Source: an uncultured SAR86 cluster bacterium
GTDB lineage: Bacteria; Pseudomonadota; Gammaproteobacteria; Magnimaribacterales; Magnimaribacteraceae
NCBI GenBank assembly: GCA_937773605.1
Contig: CALJVP010000007.1
Span: forward strand, 19,193-83,192
Direction: 5' to 3'
DNA length: 64,000 nucleotides
Shown here one piece after another: positions 12,152-22,903 of the stretch. Below the pieces are notes generated by a model. The model was not told where the DNA came from. It ran no database searches and was given only the letters and a program-made list of their open reading frames with translations. The stretch's first letter is position 1. Every line of letters begins with the position of its first letter. A program made the position numbers and the translations under genes.

Positions 12152-14518
12152 GTGACTAAAAAATCTCAAGCAACAAAAAAAACAGCCAATCAGGCTGTCT
12201 CTGTTTCTCGCATTAAGCTAAATAGGCTCATTCTGGATTCTTGGCTTATTGTTCAGGGGTTCTTCGGCATATTTGTTCTATTAGCACTGATAAGTTACTC
12301 GGTAAAGGATCCGGGTTGGACTTCTCAAACTTTTACCAGCGGTCTGGTAGACAACACCAAAGAAATATCAAATTTTGTTGGAAGTTGGGGTGCCTATCTC
12401 AGTGATTTTCTCTTAACAGTTTTTGGCTACATGTCTTACATTTTACCTTATTGGTTACTTTGGCCACTAATAAGACACTTTTTTATAGCAAAGAATTCTA
12501 TACCTTTCTCAGATGCCTATTCAGGACTCTTAGGTTTGAAGGTATTTGGATGGATATTAGTTGTCGTATCCGGCAGTACCTTATTTTCAATCATTCTTGA
12601 ACCTGGATTTAGCTACTTGCCACAAGAAGGTGGCGGCTTGATTGGTTCTAAAATATCTTCTTTAACTTTAGGTCCATTAAGTACAGTTGGAAGTGGATTG
12701 CTTTTTATATCCTTAGTACTTTTAGGATTAACTCTTTCATTGGAAGTTTCTTGGGCAAATCTAATATCTAAATCTCAAACTTACTTATTAACTTCAGGAA
12801 CTCAAATAGGAGAAAAACTTTCTAATTTCTTGGAAAACCTTCGACAAAAGCAAAAGTTAAAAAAAGAAAAAGTCGAAAGACAAGAAAAAGTTATTGAAAG
12901 CACTAAAGTAAAAGAGGTTTCTAAACCAGCAGAAGTTGTAAAACAAAAACTGAAGCTTGATACAAGCAAAAGAGCAGAAGAAGAGAAACAAGAAGAGCTA
13001 TTTGAATACAAAGAAATTTCTCAACCTCCGAAATTATCTCTTTTAGATGAAAAAACAGAAATAAGTTCAGATGAAACTTCAGAATCATCTCTTCGTCAAC
13101 TAGGAGAGCTGGTGGTAAGCAAGTTAGCGGAGTACAACATTAATGACGTGACTGTAGAGTCCATTCAACCCGGTCCTGTTGTTATTCGTCTTGAACTGAA
13201 GCTACCCAGTGGATTAAAAGTTAATCAAGTTTCTAATATTAGTAAAGACTTGGCTCGTTCATTGGCAAAGACCAGCGTCAGAATAGTTGAAGTTATTGAA
13301 GGCAGAGACACCATAGGTATAGAGGTTCCCAGAGAAGATCGTCAGCCTGTTCTTCTTAGTGAGGTTTTATCTAGTACAGTTTACGACGATTCCAAAAGTC
13401 CTTTAACAATAGCACTGGGTAAAGATATTAGCGGTTCAGCTGTTGTGGCTGACCTATCTTCTATGCCGCATTTATTGGTAGCAGGAACTACAGGATCTGG
13501 TAAATCAGTTGCTATTAATGCGATGCTTATAAGTATTCTCTATAAAGCCACTCCTGAACAAGTCCGTTTGATTTTAATTGATCCTAAAATGCTTGAATTG
13601 TCGGTCTATGAAGATATTCCTCACCTATTAGCGCCCGTTATCACCGATATGAAGGAGGCTTCAAGCGGACTTAGATGGTGTGTCAATGAAATGGAAAGAA
13701 GATACAAGCTAATGGCACATTTAGGAGTAAGAAATTTAAATGGCTTTAATAAAAAAGTTTCGGATTCAATAGCATCCGGAGAGTTAATAAAGGACCCAAC
13801 CTGGAAAATTAATGAAGCAGCAGAAGGTGAAGAAGCCCCAACATTAGAAGAGTTACCTTTTATTGTTTTAGCCGTTGATGAGCTTGCGGATTTAATGATG
13901 GTTGTGGGTAAAACAGCAGAACAACTAATTGCAAGAATAGCTCAAAAAGCTAGAGCTGCAGGTATACACATGCTACTTGCTACACAAAGACCTTCGGTTG
14001 ATGTTATTACAGGATTAATCAAAGCAAATATTTCTTCTAGAGTTGCGTTTCAAGTTGCTTCCAAAATGGACTCTAGAGTAGTTCTGGATCAAGGAGGAGC
14101 GGAACAGCTCTTAGGTAAAGGAGATATGTTGTATATCTCTCCAGGCACTTCTATTCCTCAAAGGGTACATGGAGCATTTGTTGGTGATGATGAGGTCAAG
14201 CGTGTAGCTGACGATTGGCGACAACGCGGCAAGGCTGAATACTTGGAAGAAGTTACAAAAGAAGAAGGAACTGTTTCAGGTATGCCAGGTATAGCTTCTG
14301 AGTCTGAAGATGGAGAGAAAGATGAACTTTATGATGAAGCTGTAGCGTTCGTGGCTCAGTCAAGAAGAGCTTCCATATCAGCTGTACAAAGAAGACTCAG
14401 AGTTGGATATAACCGAGCAGCAAGAATCATAGAAACAATGGAAGAAACGGGCATTGTTAGCCCGATGGCAACCAACGGGAATCGAGAAGTGCTTATACCT
14501 CCACCTCCTGAGGATTAG
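12152..14518 (+). CDS. ftsK: DNA translocase FtsK
   Basis: Four N-terminal TMs, [15 protein letters not shown] Walker [23 protein letters not shown]-terminal gamma winged helix; GTG start. Confidence 0.96.
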   Translation: MTKKSQATKKTANQAVSVSRIKLNRLILDSWLIVQGFFGIFVLLALISYSVKDPGWTSQTFTSGLVDNTKEISNFVGSWGAYLSDFLLTVFGYMSYILPYWLLWPLIRHFFIAKNSIPFSDAYSGLLGLKVFGWILVVVSGSTLFSIILEPGFSYLPQEGGGLIGSKISSLTLGPLSTVGSGLLFISLVLLGLTLSLEVSWANLISKSQTYLLTSGTQIGEKLSNFLENLRQKQKLKKEKVERQEKVIESTKVKEVSKPAEVVKQKLKLDTSKRAEEEKQEELFEYKEISQPPKLSLLDEKTEISSDETSESSLRQLGELVVSKLAEYNINDVTVESIQPGPVVIRLELKLPSGLKVNQVSNISKDLARSLAKTSVRIVEVIEGRDTIGIEVPREDRQPVLLSEVLSSTVYDDSKSPLTIALGKDISGSAVVADLSSMPHLLVAGTTGSGKSVAINAMLISILYKATPEQVRLILIDPKMLELSVYEDIPHLLAPVITDMKEASSGLRWCVNEMERRYKLMAHLGVRNLNGFNKKVSDSIASGELIKDPTWKINEAAEGEEAPTLEELPFIVLAVDELADLMMVVGKTAEQLIARIAQKARAAGIHMLLATQRPSVDVITGLIKANISSRVAFQVASKMDSRVVLDQGGAEQLLGKGDMLYISPGTSIPQRVHGAFVGDDEVKRVADDWRQRGKAEYLEEVTKEEGTVSGMPGIASESEDGEKDELYDEAVAFVAQSRRASISAVQRRLRVGYNRAARIIETMEETGIVSPMATNGNREVLIPPPPED

Positions 14519-14519
14519 T

Positions 14520-15686
14520 TTGAGACTATTTTTACTTTTCACTGCATTATCACTCAGCTCTTTTGGATGGAGCGAGGATAATGAAAATACATTGATCATA
14601 TTGTCTTTGGACGGATTTCGTTATGACTACCCAAATCAGTCTGTTGATGGAGGTTTCAGTAAAATAGCAAAAGAAGGATTAAGAGCTGATTATTTAACAC
14701 CGGTCTATCAGTCTTCTACTTATCCTGCTCACGTTTCTATGGCAACAGGAGTTAGTCCAATAAAACACGGAATTCTTCATAACGGTTTCTTTGATAGAAA
14801 AAAAGGATCCTTCAGTTACGATCCAGATGCAAACTGGATAGAAGTAGCGCCGTTATGGATATTAGCAGAACAGCAAGGCATCAAGGCAGCAACTTATTTT
14901 TGGGTAGGGTCTGAAACAGACTGGAATGGCACTTCTATTTCATATTCAAAAGCGCCTTTCAACGGAAGGGTAACTGAAAAAGAAAAAATATCTCAAATAC
15001 TTTCATGGATGGATATGCCTGAAGGTCAAAGACCAAGACTTATAATGTCTTGGTGGCATGGTGCTGATTCGATTGCTCATGAACTTGGTCCAAATCATAA
15101 ATCAGTAAAAAATCAAATTAATAAACAAGACAAACTTTTACTCTCTCTTATAAACCAAATAGAAGAAAGGAAGCTTTGGAGTAAAACTACACTTATTGTT
15201 GTTAGTGATCACGGAATGTCTGAGATAACAAATTTAATAAATATTAAGGAAATACTAAAATCAGAATCTATTAATGCCAGACTTTCATTGGGGCCGGCGA
15301 TAGGACATATTTTTTTAGAAGAAGAGGAGGAGATGCCTCAAGCATTGATGGCTTTAAGAGCCAATAAAGAACTGCAAGTCTACAGTCGAGATGAAATACC
15401 TCCAGAAATTGGGGTTCATGAATCTCGCACGGGTGATATTGTGCTAACGACCTCTGTACCCAACATGCTCGTCAGTAGGAATAACAAAACTCCTCCTAAA
15501 GGTATGCACGGTTACAACCCTTCTTTAAATAAAGAGATGAACGGTATTTTTTATGCTTACGGTTTTGGTGTGGCAAATAAATCTATTGATGGAATTCATC
15601 AATTGGATCTAGCACCTACTGCTGCAAAACTTCTTGGAATCAAAATGCCTGATATTATTGAAGGTAGAGCTATTCAATTGGATTGA
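14520..15686 (+). CDS. ectonucleotide pyrophosphatase/phosphodiesterase (alkaline phosphatase superfamily)
   Basis: Listed ORF starts at 14454 inside ftsK; TTG at 14520 gives a signal peptide (LRLFLLFTALSLSSFGW). IILSLDGFRYDY, VYQSSTYPAHVSMATGVSPIKHGI, VVSDHGM. Confidence 0.82.
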   Translation: MRLFLLFTALSLSSFGWSEDNENTLIILSLDGFRYDYPNQSVDGGFSKIAKEGLRADYLTPVYQSSTYPAHVSMATGVSPIKHGILHNGFFDRKKGSFSYDPDANWIEVAPLWILAEQQGIKAATYFWVGSETDWNGTSISYSKAPFNGRVTEKEKISQILSWMDMPEGQRPRLIMSWWHGADSIAHELGPNHKSVKNQINKQDKLLLSLINQIEERKLWSKTTLIVVSDHGMSEITNLINIKEILKSESINARLSLGPAIGHIFLEEEEEMPQALMALRANKELQVYSRDEIPPEIGVHESRTGDIVLTTSVPNMLVSRNNKTPPKGMHGYNPSLNKEMNGIFYAYGFGVANKSIDGIHQLDLAPTAAKLLGIKMPDIIEGRAIQLD

Positions 15687-16306
15687 TGAGACTTAGAAAT
15701 CATTTACTTTTTTATTTTTTATTAATTATAAGCAAGCCTATCGTGTCAGATGAGCTTGTAACCGAGGATACTTTTATTGATTATTTAAGTAATTTAAGTT
15801 CTTTTTCTGCTTCTTTCTCACAAAAAACATACTCAGATCAAACGGAGAGAGTTGTTGAAGGTCAAATAAGAGCCAATCGAAAAGGAATGTTTAAATTAAC
15901 TTACAGCGAACCAATCAATGAAGTTTTACTTTCAGATGGTATTAACTTTCATCGTTATGATCCAGAGTTGGAACAGTTAGAAATTAGACCAATTGAAAAT
16001 CTCATTAACGAAACACCAATCGGCTTATTTTCTGCACAACCAGATCAATTTTTTGAGCTTTATAATTTAAACAGTTGTGTATCAAAAAAAGATAAATTGC
16101 TTTGTGTTTTGGAATCTCAATCAAAAGAAAGCTACTTAAAGACAATAAAATTGAGCCTTCTAAATAACACCATTACTTTATTGAGTTATAAAGACTCTTT
16201 TGATCAAGAGGTGCTACTTGAATTTAGTGATGTCTCTTCACAAGAAATTGATTCGAAAGAATTTCATCTAAATATTCCTGAAGGAATAGATATTGTTAAA
16301 CATTAA
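15686..16306 (+). CDS. lolA: outer-membrane lipoprotein carrier protein LolA
   Basis: Signal peptide; LSSFSASFSQKTYSD...VVEGQIRANRKGMFKLTYSEP; between ftsK region and serS; listed ORF begins one codon earlier. Confidence 0.85.
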   Translation: MRLRNHLLFYFLLIISKPIVSDELVTEDTFIDYLSNLSSFSASFSQKTYSDQTERVVEGQIRANRKGMFKLTYSEPINEVLLSDGINFHRYDPELEQLEIRPIENLINETPIGLFSAQPDQFFELYNLNSCVSKKDKLLCVLESQSKESYLKTIKLSLLNNTITLLSYKDSFDQEVLLEFSDVSSQEIDSKEFHLNIPEGIDIVKH

Positions 16307-16326
16307 ATAGCTTTAGAATAAACAAC

Positions 16327-17604
16327 ATGCTCGATTTAAAATTATTACGTAACTCAACAAAAGAAGTTGGTGCATTACTTAAGAGAAAGGGCTATGAATT
16401 TGATTTAGTAAATTGGTCGGACTTAGAAAACCAAAGAAAAATTTTACAATCAGAAACTGAATCTCTTCAATCCGAGCTAAATACCCTTTCTAAAGAAATA
16501 GGAGAGTTGAAGCGTTCCAACAAAGACAGTTCAGGCAAAGAAAAAAATGCAACTGAACTAACCGCTCGCATAAAAACTAAGTCTAAAGATTTAGATATTC
16601 TTTTAAAAACAATCAACCAAATCGTTATGGGTATGCCAAATATACCTGATGAAGAAGTGCCAGACGGAAAGGATGAAAGCGATAATATAGAGGTAAGGAC
16701 ATTCGGTGCTGTTCCAAAATTTAATTTTACGCCTTTAGACCATTTAGAACTTGGAAGCCTACACAAGGGCATTGATATGGAATCGGGTGCAAAAATAACG
16801 GGTTCTAGATTTAGTGTTTTAAAATCAGACTTTGCGAAACTTCAAAGATCTTTAATTTCCTTCATGATGGATGTGCATGTTAATGAAAATGGCTACAAGG
16901 AAGTCTATGTTCCTTTTATCGTTAATTCTCAGTCCTTAGAAGGAACAGGCCAGTTACCTAAATTTGAAGAAGATTTATTTAAACTAGAAGGGGATCAATC
17001 ATATTACTTAGCTCCTACAGCTGAGGTTCCTGTTTCTAATTTATTAAGAGATGAAATTATTGAGTCAAAACAACTCCCCATTAAACTGGTTAGTCACACT
17101 CCTTGTTTTAGAAGCGAAGCAGGAAGTTACGGTAAAGATACTAAGGGCATAATGCGTTTACACCAATTTGAAAAAGTTGAATTAGTGCAAGCCGTAGAAG
17201 AGGGTGATTCTGATGAGGCTCTAGAAGAACTCACCATTCATGCAGAGTCCATTTTAAAAAAATTAGAGATTCCCTATAGAGTTGTTCTGTTGTGCACAGG
17301 AGATTTAGGATTTGCTTCAGCAAAAACATATGATTTAGAAGCCTGGGTGCCGTCTCAAAATACTTATAGAGAAATCTCTTCTTGCAGTAATTTCAGATCA
17401 TTTCAAGCAAGACGAATGATGGCTAGGTGGAAGAACCCCTCTAACGGAAAAACAGAATTACTGAATACAATCAATGGCTCAGGACTGGCCTTGAGCAGAA
17501 CACTGTTGGCTTTAGTCGAAAATTTTCAGCAAAAAGATGGATCAATAGCCATACCGGATGCCTTGAGAGATTACTTTAAAGCAGACAGTATTAAGCAAAA
17601 TTAA
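16327..17604 (+). CDS. serS: serine--tRNA ligase
   Basis: MLDLKLLRN; GTGQLPKFEEDLF; FRSEAGSYGKDTKGIMRLHQFEKVE; NGSGLALSRTLLALVEN. Confidence 0.97.
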   Translation: MLDLKLLRNSTKEVGALLKRKGYEFDLVNWSDLENQRKILQSETESLQSELNTLSKEIGELKRSNKDSSGKEKNATELTARIKTKSKDLDILLKTINQIVMGMPNIPDEEVPDGKDESDNIEVRTFGAVPKFNFTPLDHLELGSLHKGIDMESGAKITGSRFSVLKSDFAKLQRSLISFMMDVHVNENGYKEVYVPFIVNSQSLEGTGQLPKFEEDLFKLEGDQSYYLAPTAEVPVSNLLRDEIIESKQLPIKLVSHTPCFRSEAGSYGKDTKGIMRLHQFEKVELVQAVEEGDSDEALEELTIHAESILKKLEIPYRVVLLCTGDLGFASAKTYDLEAWVPSQNTYREISSCSNFRSFQARRMMARWKNPSNGKTELLNTINGSGLALSRTLLALVENFQQKDGSIAIPDALRDYFKADSIKQN

Positions 17605-17875
17605 TCATATTATTAAGGTATTTGCAGTACTTTAAGAGATATTTTTTCATAAAATTTAGAATTATTAATTTATTCATAATTTTTTTAATACTTCACATAT
17701 TTTTAATGTTTTAGTTTTCCAAAAGGTGTATGCTTTGTATAAGTTTTTATTAAATAAATGACAATAAATTTTAATAATTTTCGATTTCTAAATTGTGCAT
17801 TAAGTCACACGTACATTCTGCGCAATTTTTCTTTCCCGTATCATATTCATCAATAAAATAATTGGGGTCAATTCA

Positions 17876-20800
17876 ATGAATAGTTTTCTAAAGTATATTT
17901 CAATAATTACAACTGTAACTTTTGTAAGTTTTCAAGTTCTTTCTGATGCAGCAACCACCTCTGGTATGAGTGGTACTGTTAATGTTGGAGGTGCAACGGT
18001 AGAAGCTGTTCACACGCCAACTGGCATCAGTAAAACGACTACTGCAGGACCATCAGGGAATTTCTCTCTGTCTTTCTTGCCTTTAGGAGGTCCTTACACA
18101 GTAACTGTATCTTCTGCAGGATATAACAACGAAAAATTAACTGGTCTTTATCTTAATCTAGGTGATCCAGCAAAATTTTCTGTAATTCTTTCAGGATCAA
18201 CCTCTGCAGATGAAGTGGTCGTCGTAGGTCAGTCAATTGGTGGCTTTAGGATGGGTACGAGCACAGTAATCTCTAGAGGACAAATGGATGGCGTTCCTAC
18301 AATTAATAGGTCGGTAGCAGATTACGCCAAATTTGATCCAAGAGTTTCTGTAAATGGAGGAGTGGGTCGTGATGCACAGATAAGCATTATGGGTGCTAAC
18401 AACCGTTTTAATGATTTCACTATTGATGGTGTAAGTTTCAACGATCCTTTTGGTTTAAATGCTAATGGATTTGGAACCATGAGAAATCCAATAAGTATGG
18501 ATTTTGTGCAACAGATGTCTATTGAAATTACTCCTTTTGATGCTTCAAGAGGAAATGCGACAGGCGGAATGATTAACGTGGTAACAAAATCAGGAACCAA
18601 TGATTTTCATGGAAGTGTTTATTATTCACAAAGAGATGAATCTAACGTAGGCGATTACGATGGGAAAGACTTCCCAACTTTTGAAGAAGAAGTAACCGCG
18701 TTTACTTTGGGTGGCCCAATCATAAAGGACAGACTATTTTTCTTCATCGGGTATGAAGAGAATGAGAAGGCATTGCCTGGTTTGTACGGAACCGTTGATA
18801 GCGGTGCAATGAATACAGCAGAAACTGTAACAACAGCTTTAGCAGAAGAAATACGTCAATACACAATTGATAATTACGGAGGATACGACGCTGGTTATAT
18901 AAATTTGGTTACCTTTCCTGAAACTCATGAGGAATACACTGTAAAAATTGATGCTGTTTTAAATGATGATCACAGAGCAACTCTTAACGTTTCACATTCA
19001 GAAGATCAGTACTACGAGCGTTACAACTGGGGAGCGACAGTGTTTAGTAACAACTGGTACGTTAAACCACCTGAAATAGACAGAGCTTCAATTGAAGCTC
19101 TTCAGTGACTGGGGAGATAACTTATCTACAAAAATTAAGTACTCCAGCTATGAAATGGTTGAAGATGATGAGTCCGTAGGAAACGGTCTTTTCCCAGAAA
19201 TGAACATTAGAATCGGTGGCGATAATGTGTTCTTGGGCGGTGACAGATACAGAGGCGCTAACTACATAGAAGTGAACAGCGATTTACTTACTTTCAAAGC
19301 TGATTATGTTCGTGACGATCATGTTTATACCTTTGGTTATGAAAGAGATGAAACAGATTTAGTGAATGAATTTATAGCTCGTTATAACGGAGAAGTTAGA
19401 TTTAATAGCTTTGAAGATTATAAAAATGGAGTTTGGAGTCGTTTAAGAATTCATGAACCCTATGCAGGGCATGACAATACAAGATCTGTAGCAGCTGATT
19501 TTGAATTAGAAAAAACAACTATGTATATTCAAGACAAGAGGACTGTTAATGACAATCTAACAGTACAATTTGGTCTAAGATATGATTCTGTTTTAACGCC
19601 AACTGCTCCTCCAGTTAATGTTGCTTTCATTGAAAGGTTTGGTTATTCAAACAGCAATAAATTTGATTTCAGTGCGTTACAACCAAGATTCTCTTTCAAT
19701 TGGAATGCTACTGATTCATTCTTAGGCAATCCTGAAAAGATAGTAGATGTAACTGTAAGAGGTGGACGTGGTCTGTTCTTAGGCAGAATTCCAAGAGTTT
19801 GGTACGGAAATGCTTATTCCAGAACAGGAGCTACAGCAGATTACAGGGGTTGGTATTCTAATGACCCAACGGCTTCTAATTATCCTGGAAACATGCCTAA
19901 AGGCGACCCTACAGCTTTCTGGTTAGGAGCAGGATCGAAGTACGTAGTACCTGACGGAAGCAGTCCTTATTACGCTGCACAAAGTACAGATCCTAATTTT
20001 GAAGCACCTAGTTCTTGGAGAACAAGTCTTGGTATAGATATTATGACTTCTGGTGGTTGGGATGTTACTTTTGAGTACAATCACGATGAAGTTGATCAAG
20101 CTGTTTCTTTTTTGATCCTAGTCTAGAAAGAACAGGCACCCTAGCTGATGGCAGGGGAACTTACGATGGTAAGGGTATTTATCAATTAACAAATGATACC
20201 AAGGTAGAACTGAAGCTTTCACAATCTCAACAAGTAAAGATTTTGGAGATTTACAATTCAATGCGGGCTATACCCACATGAACGCTACCGATGTTTATGC
20301 ACTTACTAGTGCTCAGAGTGAAAGTGCTTATGGAAGAATGCCTAAGAATGATGGAGAAAATATCACAGCTCAAAGATCTAACTTTATGGTTGAACATAAA
20401 TTTATCTCTTCTCTTGATTACACTACTCAACTGATCGGCGATAACGACACTAGATTCTCTCTTGTATACGTTGCTAAATCCGGTGAACCTTACAGTGTAA
20501 CTTTCGACGGAGATTCGATGACCGACGGTAATGATGGCTATGACCTAGCTTACATACCTACAGGTGCATCAGACTCTAAAGTTGAATTTGCTAGTGATGC
20601 AGTTGCAGCAGCTGTTATGGCTCATGTTAATGGATCAGGGTTGGCAGGATACAGAGGAACTTATGCTCCTAGAAATGCCTTTAATAGTCCTTGGATCCGC
20701 TCACTAGATCTTAGAGTCACTCAAGATATTCAAGTGATGGAAGGCCATAAGGTAATTGTTTATTTGGACATTACAAATATTCTTAACTTAATCGATGATG

Positions 20801-20976
20801 AAAGCGGAATAGTTAAAGAATATGGAAACAGAAGTAGACAAATAGAACTAAGCGGTATTTCAGCTGACGGTAAGTTTCAGATATCAGGTGTAGATCCTGA
20901 TGATAGCCTTTACGTTTATAACGAAAATGGTCAATCTGCTTACCAATTTAATTTAGGATTTAAATATCAGTTCTAA
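17876..20976 (+). pseudogene. TonB-dependent receptor with carboxypeptidase-regulatory-like N-terminal domain (Oar-like), broken by three frame shifts (ORFs 17876..19108, 19092..20126, 20278..20976)
   Basis: Signal peptide, SGMSGTVNVGGATVEAVHTPTG CarboxypepD_reg-like domain, plug DGVSFNDPFGLN / RGNATGGMINVVTKSGTNDFHGS, beta-barrel and terminal FNLGFKYQF; consecutive ORFs are out of frame but read as one protein. Confidence 0.85.
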
Positions 20977-20990
20977 TTAAATTAAGAGTA

Positions 20991-21019
20991 AAAAAAACGC
21001 CACTTATGTGGCGTTTTTT
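20991..21019. terminator. bidirectional intrinsic terminator between TonB-receptor and PfkB kinase genes
   Basis: aaaaaaacgccac-ttat-gtggcgtttttt; A/T tracts on both sides; overlaps 3' end of the 21004..21906 ORF. Confidence 0.9.
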
Positions 21020-21906
21020 ATTCTAGGTCCTGTAATTTTGCATACCTCAGTAGCATAATCAACAGCTCTTTGAAGGGCTTCTTTATCATCAAGCTTTCCT
21101 TTCAAAGCCATAAAGACACCAATAAGCGCATCCCCGGCACCATTGGTGCTAATAGGAGTAATACTTTTAGCACTTACTTTTAAGTCATCAACAGAAGCCC
21201 CTTCATCACCGAATGTCGTAATAACGATTTCATCCTTGAGTGTAATTGCATTTCTTAATTCATTAATTTCATCTTGGTTTCCATACACGTAACTGATGTT
21301 TTTAGAGAAGATCCAAGAAATTTTTTCATAGCTCAACGCGATGAGGCTTTTATCAGAAATACCGTAACAAACATCAACGTTATTAATATTAGCAATTTCA
21401 ATCGATTCCTTAACTGTATTAAATCCATTTTCTGTTTCAATAGAGAATGTATCAAAGATCAGCACATCAGAGCTCTTCAAGACATCCTTAGACAGGCATT
21501 CGGGTGACAGGTCTAAATTTGCATCTAATGAAGAGGCCATTGTGCGTTCACCATCTGGCGTTATGAATACAATGCATACGCCAGTTGGTTTAGAAGAGAA
21601 CTTGTTAAATATTTCTAAGTCACTGATGCTATCAAGAAATTCCTTGCCATATTTGTCGTTTCCTATGGAACAGCTAAAAGTTCCAGATGCTCCTTGAGAT
21701 GCCGCAGCACAGAGAGAGTTTGCAATAGAGCCGCCTGAGGTTCTGGATATTTCTTTTTCTTTAAACCTGCTCAAGAAGTGATCTTTCTTTTCAGAAGAGA
21801 TATTTTTCATACCTCCTTTTGGTATACCGGTTTCTTTAAGTTCTTCGTCTGTGATGAGAAATTCAACATCTATAAGGGCATTTCCAAAGCCATATATATT
21901 CATCAT
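21004..21906 (-). CDS. PfkB-family sugar/nucleoside kinase
   Basis: GGSIANSLCAAASQGASGTFSCSIGNDKYG; ISTNGAGDALIGVFMALKG (PfkB signature). Confidence 0.9.
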   Translation of the reverse strand: MMNIYGFGNALIDVEFLITDEELKETGIPKGGMKNISSEKKDHFLSRFKEKEISRTSGGSIANSLCAAASQGASGTFSCSIGNDKYGKEFLDSISDLEIFNKFSSKPTGVCIVFITPDGERTMASSLDANLDLSPECLSKDVLKSSDVLIFDTFSIETENGFNTVKESIEIANINNVDVCYGISDKSLIALSYEKISWIFSKNISYVYGNQDEINELRNAITLKDEIVITTFGDEGASVDDLKVSAKSITPISTNGAGDALIGVFMALKGKLDDKEALQRAVDYATEVCKITGPRIKNAT

Positions 21907-21966
21907 CTCTATACCTATTAATCTAAAGTTGGTAAATTGTAACCTTGTTTTTAAAGGATTATAAAT

Positions 21967-22899
21967 TTGTCTTCTCCTTTTTCAGTATTATCATTAAAAA
22001 ATAAAAGCCAAGACCCATTGGGGTTTGCTAATGACCTCGGCTTAAACTTCATGCAATGGGGTTTTTGTGGAATAAAAGATCATTCAATTGACAAAGAATT
22101 AGTTAAGGAAGTGGTGGGTATCTTTAGCCAATTTTTCTCATTGTCTGAAGATGTAAAAAAACAGTATTATGATTCTAGTCTCGGTGGCTCTAGAGGTTAT
22201 ACGCCTTATAAAATAGAAACGCCTAAAGGCGGAGCGAGCCCTGATATGAAAGAATTCTGGCACGTTGGGCGAGAATTATCCCCTGACCACTCTTATCAAC
22301 AATGGATGCCTGACAATTATGTTGTAGAAGAAATTCCTAATTTTCAAGAGAAAACCCAAGAGCTGTATGATCAATTTGATAAACTCGGAAAAACTATCCT
22401 TACCTCCATAGCTCTTTATCTTGACCTAGAAGAGACTTATTTTGACGGGGTAGTAAATGAAGGAAACAGTCTCATGAGATCTATCCACTATCCTGCTGTT
22501 GCATCTTCTGAAAAAGGAGAAAGGGCGGGAGCTCATGAAGATATAAACCTAATAACTCTTCTCATAGGAGGTCATCAATCAGGCCTAGAACTCCTATCCA
22601 AGGAGGGTAACTGGGAAAAAATAAATCTAGATGATGATGTTATCGTCTGTAACATAGGTGATATGTTGCAGCGATTAACAAATAATTATCTTAAATCAAC
22701 CACTCACAGAGTAACGGCATCTTCAAATGAAGTTTTGACTTCACGATATTCCATACCATTTTTTGTTCATCCAAATCCAGACTGGTTCATTGATACATTG
22801 AAATCTTTTGTTACTGAAGAAAACCCCAACAACTACAAAGAAGGTATTCTTGCAGAAGATTATTTAAGAGAACGACTTCAAGAAATTAAATTAATTTAA
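21967..22899 (+). CDS. isopenicillin N synthase-family 2OG-Fe(II) dioxygenase
   Basis: SRGYTPYKIET; RAGAHEDINLITLLIGG (HxD); STTHRVTASSNE...RYSIPFFVHPNPD. Confidence 0.88.
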   Translation: MSSPFSVLSLKNKSQDPLGFANDLGLNFMQWGFCGIKDHSIDKELVKEVVGIFSQFFSLSEDVKKQYYDSSLGGSRGYTPYKIETPKGGASPDMKEFWHVGRELSPDHSYQQWMPDNYVVEEIPNFQEKTQELYDQFDKLGKTILTSIALYLDLEETYFDGVVNEGNSLMRSIHYPAVASSEKGERAGAHEDINLITLLIGGHQSGLELLSKEGNWEKINLDDDVIVCNIGDMLQRLTNNYLKSTTHRVTASSNEVLTSRYSIPFFVHPNPDWFIDTLKSFVTEENPNNYKEGILAEDYLRERLQEIKLI

Positions 22900-22903
22900 A
22901 AAT

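Noticed and set aside
17605-17875. AT-rich 270-bp leader before the TonB receptor
   Set aside because: Unusually long for this genome but no specific operator or riboswitch motif could be supported by eye.
18322-18600. Programmed frameshifting as explanation for the split TonB receptor
   Set aside because: Three separate shifts in different directions, with no slippery heptamer plus downstream structure, fit mutation or sequencing error better.
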